Source: Accumulibacter sp. (GTDB lineage Bacteria > Pseudomonadota > Gammaproteobacteria > Burkholderiales > Rhodocyclaceae). From it: a DNA stretch of 10,403 nucleotides. Below the pieces are notes generated by a model. That model did not search any database. It was given only the letters and a program-made list of their open reading frames with translations, and was not told the origin of the DNA. The position numbers and the translations under genes were made by a program. Of this stretch, positions 1 through 5,541 are shown in pieces; positions within the stretch are counted from its first letter, which is position 1; each line of letters begins with the position of its first letter. The DNA lies in contig JAITAJ010000343.1 of the NCBI GenBank assembly GCA_031284185.1, forward strand, positions 1-10,403. Direction: 5' to 3'.

Positions 1-237
1 ATGCCGTTGTCGGGAAGGCGGAAGAAGTGGGGATGCAAGTAGTCATTCCGCCCAAGAAGAACCGGAAGGTACAGCGGGAGTATGACAGGCATCTGTATCG
101 GCACCGGCATCTGGTAGAGTGCTTTTTTGCATTTGAAACGCTGGCGAGGCATGGCTACCCGCTACGCCAAGAACGTGGCTTCTTTTGTGGCTGCCGTGCA
201 GATTCGGTGCATTGTCCTATGGGCTAAAATCTCGTGA
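1..237 (+). pseudogene. IS5-family transposase, C-terminal fragment, frameshifted
   Basis: The reading frame from position 3 gives a transposase tail with VIPPKKNRKVQREYDRHLY, the signature of the DDE-domain C-terminus in IS5-family (IS427-like) transposases. The expected continuation LVECFFAKLKRWRGMATRYAKN is split. Up to about 130 the protein reads in one frame. From 133 the family sequence LKRWRGMATRYAKNVASF resumes in the next frame and runs to a TGA at 235-237. This fits a 2-base deletion or 1-base insertion near 130-133. The catalytic Glu normally lies just before the conserved tail and is hard to judge at this edge. IS5-type programmed frameshifts occur near the N-terminal half, so I read this as an inactivating mutation. 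The N-terminal part is outside the window. Confidence 0.75.
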
Positions 238-312
238 CGATACAATCTAGATCGACTATATATTTATAATCGTGTTCAGCTTCAAGTTCACCATTTTCCG
301 GTTTACTGTACT
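1..312 (+). mobile_element. Right-hand end of an IS5-family insertion sequence (partial)
   Basis: The stretch carries the C-terminal part of an IS5-family transposase, followed by AT-rich sequence that matches nothing else in the window. Similarity between the truncated binding-protein gene to the right and its intact paralogue (939-2531) stops at about 310-325, which sets the approximate outer edge of the element. The left end lies outside the window, so I could not pair terminal inverted repeats or find a target-site duplication. The right boundary is an estimate, uncertain by about 15 bp. Confidence 0.5.
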
Positions 313-810
313 GAGCTGTAGTAATAGATACGGCGCCGGCTTCGACAGTACGAGGATGGCGGTATGCGCGTCCGGCGTCTCGACGCGCTCGACGTTGGCG
401 AATGTGCTGTGCCCGCGGGGATGATAGTGTTTCAGCGCCAGAATCGAAAAGGCCACGTCGTCTGACGTGAAATCCTTGCCATCATGCCATTTGACGCCCT
501 TGCGCAGATCGAACCGATAGCGCAGGCCGTCCTTGCTCACCGACCAGGCCGTTGCCAGCAGCGGCCTGGGATTGAGTTCATAGTCGCAAGTCAGCAGCCC
601 CTCGACCACTTTCGGGCCGAGGTCGCAACTGCCGCCGGCACTGGTCGTCAACGGCACGAACAGGGCAGGCTCGACGGCGATGATCCAGTTCAGCGTGCCG
701 CCGCTCCGGGTCTGCGCGAAAGCGCCGACGGCGAACAGGCCGCCGGCGATGGCGGCCAGGGCGAGCTTCCAGAAACTTCCATCCGGTCTGTGACACAAAG
801 ACATGCGCAT
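256..810 (-). pseudogene. Truncated peptide ABC transporter substrate-binding protein (paralogue of 939-2531)
   Basis: The frame starting at ATG 810 encodes a signal peptide (LALAAIAGGLFAVGAFAQ) and then the first part of a family 5 extracellular solute-binding protein (SBP_bac_5, DppA/OppA type): SGGTLNWIIAVEPALFVPL, ...GPKVVEGLL, ...RKGVKWHDGKDFT. It is very similar to the N-terminal third of the neighbouring gene at 939-2531. Similarity ends after KPAPYLL; the last 20 or so residues are read out of the IS sequence to a TAG at 256. About 165 of the usual 530 residues remain, lacking most of lobe II and the rest of the ligand-binding site, so it cannot be functional. A 14-bp tandem duplication at its start codon also moves the ATG away from its AAGGGG ribosome site. 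The open frame extends upstream to 918, but the family N-terminus begins here. Confidence 0.85.
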
Positions 811-824
811 AAAGACATGCGCAT
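797..824. repeat. 14-bp perfect tandem duplication at a start codon
   Basis: AAAGACATGCGCAT occurs twice head to tail (797-810 and 811-824). On the minus strand each copy reads ATGCGCATGTCTTT, which is the start of the truncated binding-protein gene. Because 14 is not a multiple of 3, the copy nearest the AAGGGG ribosome site starts a different frame, while the true frame starts in the farther copy. Confidence 0.9.
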
Positions 825-864
825 ATCCCCTTGAAAAAATTGCGGACCCGAGCGCCCGATCATC

Positions 865-887
865 GAAAACCGAGCGCCCGGTTTTTC
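865..887 (-). terminator. Probable intrinsic terminator of the binding-protein gene
   Basis: AAAACCG (866-872) pairs with CGGTTTT (879-885) around a 6-base loop, giving a T run on either strand. On the minus strand it lies about 50 bp past the stop codon of the gene at 939-2531, the natural place for its terminator. The stem is only 7 bp and partly A/T, so strength is uncertain. Confidence 0.45.
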
Positions 888-898
888 CTCCCTCACCC

Positions 899-956
899 AC
901 CCGGCGCGAAGCGCCCAAACCGATCGGTCTTCTGTTTTCTATTTTCCGTCCTCTGA
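899..956. repeat. Dispersed composite repeat, copy 1 (palindrome plus degenerate heptamers)
   Basis: The palindrome GGCGC-GAA-GCGCC (903-915) is followed by CAAAC, a short spacer and GTCTTCTG, then pyrimidine-rich sequence ending in CCTCTGAA. The same order (palindrome, AAAC, spacer, GTCTTCTGT) recurs at 2699-2731. This copy is more degenerate: the heptamers are largely TTTTCTATTTTCC. It overlaps the last codons of the binding-protein gene at 939-2531. Confidence 0.65.
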
Positions 957-2531
957 AAGCGACACTTCCGAGAAGCTGCCACGGATTCCCTCTGCCGTGG
1001 GGATGTAGTCCTTCACCTTCTTCGCGGCGATCGTGATCTGCGGGTCCGTGCCGAATTCCACGGAAACGACGTCCGCATACACCAGCCGCTGGAAGTCCTT
1101 GAACTCCTGATGGCGCTTGGCTTCGTCCGGTTCGACGGCGGCCTCCTCCAGCAAGCGGTCGACTTCCGGGTTGACGTAATGCGATGGGTTGGCGAACGAC
1201 AGGCCGATCTTGAAGTTCTTGGACCAGAACACGCGCTGCACGCCGACCGTCGGGTCGAACATGTTGGCCAACTGTTCAAGCGTGATGTCGAAGGCGCGGT
1301 CGGTATAGGCCTTGGTCACATAGGTGGCGAGATCGTAGCTTTCGATCGCCACGTCGATGCCGACTCTGGCCAGCGACTGACGGACGAAATCGGCGGAACG
1401 CTTGTCCTGGTAGGGGTTGTACAAAAGGCGCAGCCTGAAGCGCACGCCATCGGCGCCCCGCTTGTAACCGGCCTCATCCAACGCCGCCTCGGCCTGTTTG
1501 AGGTCGAAGGGATAATACTTGATGTCGGGATCGTGGTACTTGGATATCTGCGGACCGATCGGCGAGGCCGCGATGGTTCCGTAGCCGAACCAGACCACCT
1601 TGTTGAAGGCTTCCATGTCCAGACTCTGGGCGATTGCCCGGCGCACCTTGACGTCTTTCAACTGCGGCGTATCGAAATTGAAATAGAGCTGTTGCTGGTT
1701 ACCGAGGTAGGGAAAGGAGCGGATGTCGACGATGAATTTCGGCGAAGCCTTGAAACGTTCGACGTCGGAGAGCGGAATGACCTTCGTTCCAAGGTCGGCA
1801 GCGCCCGATTCGAGCGCCAGCGCGCGCGCTGCCGCGTCGGGGATGAAACGCGCGACGACCCGGTCGACGTAGGGCTTGGGCTTGTCCCAGTAATCCGGGT
1901 TGCGATCCAGGACGACGTGGCTGCCCTTGACCCATTCCTTGAAGACGAACGGCCCGGTGCCGATGGGCGCGTTGTTGTATTTGCTGGTCTGAATGTTGGT
2001 GCCTTCGTACAGATGTTTCGGCACGATCGGCGATTCCGTGCCGGAAAGCGCCGTCAAGAGGTACGGGACCGGCTTCGACAGGACGAGGACGGCGGTATGC
2101 GCGTCCGGCGTCTCGATGCGTTCGACGTTGGCGAAAGTGCTGCGTCCGCGGGGATGGTATTGTTTCAGCGTCAGGATCGAGAAGGCCACGTCATCGGCGG
2201 TGAAATCCTTGCCGTCGTGCCATTTGACGCCCTTGCGCAGATCGAAGCGGTAGCGCAGGCCGTCCTTGCTGACCGACCAGGCCGTCGCCAAGAGCGGCAG
2301 GGGGTTGAGCTTGTAATCGTAGGTCAGGAGTCCCTCGACGACCTTGGGACCCAAGTCGCAGCTACTGCCGGCGCTGGTGGTCAGCGGCACGAACAGTGCC
2401 GGCTCGTTGGCGATGATCCAGTTCAGTGTGCCGCCGCTTTGCGCGGACGCGCCCGCGGCAAGCAAGCCGCAGGTCATGGCGGCCACGGCGAATTTCCAGA
2501 ATCGGCGGCCCGGTTCGTATGGCAAGGACAT
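939..2531 (-). CDS. Periplasmic peptide/solute-binding protein of an ABC transporter (SBP family 5)
   Basis: This 530-residue protein belongs to extracellular solute-binding protein family 5 (DppA/OppA/NikA type), which captures peptides, nickel or other solutes in the periplasm for an ABC importer. A signal peptide (hydrophobic FAVAAMTCGLLAAG, likely cleavage after ASA at residue 30) is followed by GGTLNW, the GPKVVEGLL segment, the family-typical YRFDLRKGVKWHDGKDFTADDVAFS, then NAPIGTGPFVFKEW and LDRNPDYW. Length fits the family. I chose ATG 2531 because AAAGGG lies 8 bp upstream; GTG at 2540 is an alternative with a poorer site. No permease or ATPase gene lies in the window, so the ligand cannot be inferred. 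A truncated paralogue lies just downstream, which indicates tandem duplication. The last residues (SEDGK) are read from a dispersed repeat. Confidence 0.9.
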   Translation of the reverse strand: MSLPYEPGRRFWKFAVAAMTCGLLAAGASAQSGGTLNWIIANEPALFVPLTTSAGSSCDLGPKVVEGLLTYDYKLNPLPLLATAWSVSKDGLRYRFDLRKGVKWHDGKDFTADDVAFSILTLKQYHPRGRSTFANVERIETPDAHTAVLVLSKPVPYLLTALSGTESPIVPKHLYEGTNIQTSKYNNAPIGTGPFVFKEWVKGSHVVLDRNPDYWDKPKPYVDRVVARFIPDAAARALALESGAADLGTKVIPLSDVERFKASPKFIVDIRSFPYLGNQQQLYFNFDTPQLKDVKVRRAIAQSLDMEAFNKVVWFGYGTIAASPIGPQISKYHDPDIKYYPFDLKQAEAALDEAGYKRGADGVRFRLRLLYNPYQDKRSADFVRQSLARVGIDVAIESYDLATYVTKAYTDRAFDITLEQLANMFDPTVGVQRVFWSKNFKIGLSFANPSHYVNPEVDRLLEEAAVEPDEAKRHQEFKDFQRLVYADVVSVEFGTDPQITIAAKKVKDYIPTAEGIRGSFSEVSLSEDGK

Positions 2532-2645
2532 GTCACGCACCCTTTGTCGAAGTAAGAAGGGGAGCTACTTTATCGAACGGAAGGCCGCGCGAGAACGAAG
2601 TATTTTTTCTATGCTTATCACCAATTCTTACATGGTTTCGGTTTC

Positions 2646-2721
2646 AGAGGATTTCAGAAGACAGAGAAACCCATCGCTCGGTTTTCTGTCCTCTGAACGG
2701 CGCGAAGCGCCCCAAACTCAT
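2646..2721. repeat. Dispersed composite repeat, copy 2 (palindrome part)
   Basis: This stretch holds CAGAGGATTTCAGAAGACAGAG, then TTTTCTGTCCTCTGAA, the palindrome GGCGC-GAA-GCGCC (2699-2711) and CCAAACTCAT leading directly into the heptamer array at 2722. Palindrome, CAAAC spacer and GTCTTCTGT match copy 1 at 899-956 in the same order. It lies in the divergent region between the binding-protein gene and nadE. Confidence 0.7.
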
Positions 2722-2788
2722 CTGTCTTCTGTCCCCTGTCTTCTGTCCTCTGTCCCCTGTCCTCTGTCTTCTGTCCCCTGTCCCCTGA
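2722..2788. repeat. Heptamer tandem array, nine CTGTCYY units
   Basis: Nine consecutive 7-bp units run from 2722 to 2784: CTGTCTT, CTGTCCC, CTGTCTT, CTGTCCT, CTGTCCC, CTGTCCT, CTGTCTT, CTGTCCC, CTGTCCC, then a partial CTGA. The first five bases never vary and only the last two alternate between C and T. On the other strand the unit is RRGACAG. The array ends 13 bp before the nadE start codon. There are no spacers, so it is not a CRISPR. Confidence 0.95.
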
Positions 2789-2794
2789 TATAGT
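2789..2794 (+). promoter_or_regulatory. Possible -10 box (TATAGT) for nadE
   Basis: TATAGT lies directly after the heptamer array. A transcript starting about 7 bp downstream would begin at or next to the nadE ATG at 2802, so the message would be leaderless. This fits the lack of any ribosome-binding sequence before that ATG. No good -35 box is visible because that position lies inside the repeat. Confidence 0.3.
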
Positions 2795-2801
2795 TACGCC
2801 T

Positions 2802-4412
2802 ATGCTGCTCAGGATAGCGATTGCTCAAATGAACGCGGTTGTCGGCGATATGGCCGGCAACGCCGCCCGGATTCTCGAATTTGCCCGCCATGCCAAGGAT
2901 CGCGGAGCGGATGTGATGCTCACGCCCGAACTGGCGCTGAGCGGTTATCCGCCGGAGGATCTGCTGCTGCGCGAAGACTTCTACGACGCATGCGCCACGG
3001 AAATGGAGGCATTGGCCGGCAGGCTCGCGGACATTCCGGTGCTCGTCGGACACCCGCTGGCGGAAGACGGGAGGCATTTCAACGCCGCGACGCTGATCGG
3101 CGAGGGCAGAATGCTGGCCACGTACCGCAAGCAACGCTTGCCCAACGCCGAGGTCTTCGACGAGAAACGCTACTTCGAGCCGGGCGAAGCGCCCTGCGTG
3201 GTGACGATCAAGGGCGTGCGCTGCGGCATCAATATCTGCGAGGATGTGTGGAAGATCGGCGCGGCCGATCAGGCAAGGGACGCCGGCGCGGAAGTGCTGT
3301 TCGTGCTCAATGCCTCGCCGTACCACATCGGCAAACAGACGCTGCGCGCCGAGGTTCTGCGCGAACGTGTCGAGACGACGGGGCTGCCGATCGTCTATGT
3401 CAACCTCGTCGGCGGACAGGATGAACTGGTTTTCGACGGCGGCTCCTTCGTCCTCGACGCGCGCGGCGAGACGCGCTGCCGCTTGCCCCTGTTTCAGGAA
3501 GCGCTGGAAATCGTCGAGATCGCCGACGGCATGCCGATGCCCGGGCCGCTCGCGCCGGAACGGGCGATCGAGCCGGAGGTGTATCAGGCGCTGGTGCTCG
3601 GCGTGCGCGACTATCTGCGCAAGAACGGATTTCCGGGCGCGATCATCGGCCTGTCCGGCGGCATCGATTCCGCGCTGACGCTGTGCGTCGCGGTCGACGC
3701 GCTGGGCGCCGACAGGGTGCGCGCGGTGATGATGCCATCGCCCTATACCGCGGAAATCAGCCTGGCCGATTCGCGCGAGATGATCCGCCGTTTGGGAGTG
3801 CGCTACGACGAGATCCCCATCGCGCCGGCCATGCGGACCTTCGCTGCGATGCTGGAAAAGGAATTCGCCGGTCTGCCCGCCGATACGACCGAAGAAAACC
3901 TGCAAGCGCGCATCCGTGGCATGATCCTGATGGCCCTGTCGAACAAGACCGGCGCGCTGGTCCTGACGACCGGCAACAAATCGGAAATGGCGGTCGGCTA
4001 CTGTACGCTGTACGGCGACATGGCGGGCGGTTTCGCGGTGATCAAGGACATCTTCAAGACGCTCGTCTATCGCATCGCGCGCTGGCGCAACACGACGGGC
4101 GAAATCATTCCGGAGCGCATCATCACCCGGCCGCCGTCCGCCGAGCTGAAACCCGGCCAGACCGACCAGGACAGTCTGCCGCCCTACGAGGTGCTCGACG
4201 CCATCGTCGAAGCCTACATGGAGCATGACCTCAGTCCGCGCGAAATCATCGCCCGCGGTCACGCCGAAGCGGACGTGCGCCGCGTCGTCCACCTGCTCAA
4301 GATCAGCGAGTACAAACGCCGGCAATCCCCGATCGGCATCCGCGTGACGCGGCGCGGCTTCGGCAAGGACTGGCGCTATCCGGTCACCAATCGCTACCGG
4401 GACATCTATTGA
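2802..4412 (+). CDS. nadE: Glutamine-dependent NAD+ synthetase
   Basis: NadE performs the last step of NAD synthesis: it adenylates deamido-NAD with ATP and amidates it with ammonia released from glutamine, in the cytoplasm. The 536 residues show the two-domain form. An N-terminal nitrilase-type glutaminase carries the triad E43 (TPELALSGYPPEDLL), K110 (YRKQRLPN) and nucleophile C146 (NICEDVW). A C-terminal synthetase domain has the ATP-pyrophosphatase loop SGGIDS (285-290), TTEENLQARIRG and GNKSEMAVGYCTLYGDMAGG. All key residues are present and the length is normal for the bacterial family. The ATG at 2802 gives the standard N-terminus (RIAIAQMNAVVGD) but has no Shine-Dalgarno sequence. glnB follows after 11 bp, so the two are probably cotranscribed. 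Confidence 0.97.
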   Translation: MLLRIAIAQMNAVVGDMAGNAARILEFARHAKDRGADVMLTPELALSGYPPEDLLLREDFYDACATEMEALAGRLADIPVLVGHPLAEDGRHFNAATLIGEGRMLATYRKQRLPNAEVFDEKRYFEPGEAPCVVTIKGVRCGINICEDVWKIGAADQARDAGAEVLFVLNASPYHIGKQTLRAEVLRERVETTGLPIVYVNLVGGQDELVFDGGSFVLDARGETRCRLPLFQEALEIVEIADGMPMPGPLAPERAIEPEVYQALVLGVRDYLRKNGFPGAIIGLSGGIDSALTLCVAVDALGADRVRAVMMPSPYTAEISLADSREMIRRLGVRYDEIPIAPAMRTFAAMLEKEFAGLPADTTEENLQARIRGMILMALSNKTGALVLTTGNKSEMAVGYCTLYGDMAGGFAVIKDIFKTLVYRIARWRNTTGEIIPERIITRPPSAELKPGQTDQDSLPPYEVLDAIVEAYMEHDLSPREIIARGHAEADVRRVVHLLKISEYKRRQSPIGIRVTRRGFGKDWRYPVTNRYRDIY

Positions 4413-4413
4413 C

Positions 4414-4418
4414 AGGAG
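4414..4418 (+). promoter_or_regulatory. Ribosome-binding site that sets the glnB start
   Basis: AGGAG lies 5 bp before ATG 4424. It favours that start over the upstream in-frame GTC/ACA codons or a start at 4409, and gives the standard 112-residue PII protein beginning MKKIEAIIKPFKL. Confidence 0.85.
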
Positions 4419-4423
4419 TCGCA

Positions 4424-4762
4424 ATGAAAAAGATCGAAGCGATCATCAAGCCGTTCAAACTCGATGAGGTGCGCGAGGCGCTGTCGGACATCGGCGTCAC
4501 CGGCCTGACGGTCACGGAAGTCAAGGGCTTTGGCCGTCAGAAGGGGCATACCGAGCTTTACCGCGGCGCCGAGTACGTGGTCGACTTTCTGCCCAAGGTG
4601 AAGGTCGAGATCGTCATCGGTGACGATCTGACCGAGACGGTGATCGATTCGATCATCAAGGCCGCGCATACCGGAAAAATCGGGGACGGGAAGATTTTCG
4701 TCACGCCGGTCGAACAGGTCGTGCGTATCCGCACCGGGGAGACCGACGAAGCGGCGCTCTGA
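4424..4762 (+). CDS. glnB: Nitrogen regulatory protein PII
   Basis: PII is a trimeric cytoplasmic signal protein that reads 2-oxoglutarate, ATP/ADP and, through uridylylation by GlnD, glutamine. It then controls targets such as GlnE and NtrB. The 112 residues are the exact family length. The T-loop sequence KGFGRQKGHTELYRGAEYVVDF includes the uridylylation site Tyr51, and the C-terminal signature TGKIGDGKIFV and VRIRTGE are intact. The T43 and VDFLPKVKVEI residues are closer to GlnB than to GlnK, and no amtB follows, which also favours GlnB. It lies 11 bp after nadE with a strong AGGAG site, and is followed by an intrinsic terminator, so it is the last gene of the pair. A GlnK-type paralogue may exist elsewhere. 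Confidence 0.95.
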   Translation: MKKIEAIIKPFKLDEVREALSDIGVTGLTVTEVKGFGRQKGHTELYRGAEYVVDFLPKVKVEIVIGDDLTETVIDSIIKAAHTGKIGDGKIFVTPVEQVVRIRTGETDEAAL

Positions 4763-4822
4763 TTCCGGTTTCGGATCGCCGCCGACCCGGCGGACATTGC
4801 CTCGATCGGTGATTCCCCGGAC

Positions 4823-4857
4823 AAAAAAAACCACACCGTTTCCGTGTGTGGTTTTTT
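4823..4857. terminator. Bidirectional intrinsic terminator between convergent genes
   Basis: A run of eight A is followed by CCACAC, a short loop, GTGTGG and six T. The A run and T run extend the stem, so it can end transcription from both strands. It lies 60 bp after glnB and 65 bp after the convergent gene at 4923-5207. A second small hairpin (CCGCC/GGCGG, 4779-4793) lies between it and glnB. Confidence 0.9.
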
Positions 4858-4922
4858 GTGACTATCCGCCGCGTGGGCGGGCATTTACGGAGAACGCGCC
4901 GGACTGCCACGGCGCGGGCGGG

Positions 4923-5207
4923 TCAGTGTCCGGCCCCCAGGTTGGCGGCGAAGGCGCTTTCCATGCTTTCCGGGAACTCGAAGCGCGTGAACGCGCTATG
5001 GATGCCGTTCCTGTCGGCGCCGGCGCTTTCATCACGGAAATGGATACCGAGCGGGCGGCCATTCGAGACCAGGGTGGAAAAAGCGTAACGCCAGCGCTGC
5101 GCCTCGGCCAGCCGCTCGCGCAGTTCGCGCTCGTTGCCGATCTCGATGCCCGCCTGCTTGAGAGAATCCAGAAATTCATCGAATGACTCGTTACTCAGAC
5201 TGCCCAT
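4923..5207 (-). CDS. Small protein of unknown function (94 residues)
   Basis: I do not recognise this family. The ATG at 5207 has GGAG 7 bp upstream, and the gene ends before a good terminator at 4823-4857, so it is likely real. The protein is soluble: no signal peptide, membrane segment or cysteine. Residues 1-45 are acidic to mixed and look helical (FDEFLDSLKQAGIEI, ERELRERLAEAQRWRYAF). The second half is rich in G, N and F (GRPLGIHFRDES, FTRFEFPESMESAF). No catalytic or metal-binding motif stands out. It is alone in its transcription unit, convergent with glnB and divergent from the ZIP gene. Overlapping frames on the plus strand lack a ribosome site and have poor composition. Confidence 0.7.
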   Translation of the reverse strand: MGSLSNESFDEFLDSLKQAGIEIGNERELRERLAEAQRWRYAFSTLVSNGRPLGIHFRDESAGADRNGIHSAFTRFEFPESMESAFAANLGAGH

Positions 5208-5346
5208 GATTTCACTCCGTTTTTCGTTCGGGGGATGATTGCCACGTACTACTAACGCGCGTTTTTTCTCGCGGTTGACGCGCCTTCACGAAAAATATCC
5301 TTCCCGTGGGCAGGCACCGCTCCGAATCCCGGAAGAAGCCAGCGGG

Positions 5347-5400
5347 CCGAAACCGGAACGGAATCAGAACCGGAGCTTCCCAGGCTCCGAACGGTTTCGG
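5347..5400. other. Nested inverted repeat, possible RNA hairpin
   Basis: The outer arms CCGAAACCG (5347-5355) and CGGTTTCGG (5392-5400) are a perfect 9-bp match. Inside, GGAGC (5372-5376) and GCTCC (5384-5388) pair around a 7-base loop. It has no T run, so it is not an intrinsic terminator. It could form in a leader RNA of either flanking gene or be a decayed repeat; the sequence does not decide. Confidence 0.5.
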
Positions 5401-5470
5401 GAGACGGAAGACTGAACATCCGAAAGAACATACGAGGGCTGGGCGCGAGCGAGGTCCGACATGAAAACGC

Positions 5471-5501
5471 AACATAGTTGCACTTACATTCCACTTATGT
5501 T
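5471..5501. promoter_or_regulatory. Imperfect inverted repeat before the ZIP gene, possible operator
   Basis: AACATAGTTG at 5471-5480 matches the reverse complement of the right arm ending at 5501 (AACATAAGTG) at 8 of 10 positions, with AACATA/TATGTT perfect. Its right end is 40 bp before the ZIP start codon, where a metal-responsive repressor might bind. It does not match a Zur or Fur consensus I can recall well enough to name. Confidence 0.3.
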
Positions 5502-5541
5502 TGAATAGGCGGCATTACCCGCCCATTGCCCGAGTGTCATC

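Larger units (their letters stand above)
5208..5541. other. Gene-free divergent region with two structured elements
   Basis: This 334-bp stretch separates two divergently read genes, so it should hold both promoters. Short frames here lack ribosome sites and family features. I see a 54-base nested hairpin at 5347-5400 and a 31-bp imperfect inverted repeat at 5471-5501. TTGACG at 5275-5280 with TATCCT 15 bp on is a weak promoter-like pair. None of the common metal riboswitch cores is recognisable. Confidence 0.6.

Noticed and set aside
124..135. Programmed frameshift in the IS transposase
   Set aside because: The T6 run is suggestive, but the break falls in the conserved C-terminal tail and removes residues of the family sequence, so a loss-of-function indel is more likely.
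1110..2555. Long plus-strand open frame of 481 codons
   Set aside because: It lies wholly antisense to the binding-protein gene, which has clear family motifs, and its product is rich in R, G, D and V with no recognisable domain. It is a shadow caused by high GC.
2722..2788. CRISPR array
   Set aside because: The 7-bp units are directly adjacent with no spacers, and there are no cas genes.
2718..4424. Long minus-strand open frame of 568 codons opposite nadE
   Set aside because: It is antisense to nadE and ends by translating the heptamer array as GQGTEDR repeats. It has no family features.
5212..5475. Minus-strand open frame of 87 codons in the gene-free region
   Set aside because: No ribosome site, no recognisable features, and it spans the hairpin at 5347-5400.
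5208..5541. Known metal-sensing riboswitch before the ZIP gene
   Set aside because: I looked for the conserved core of the yybP-ykoY manganese class and other metal classes and did not find it.
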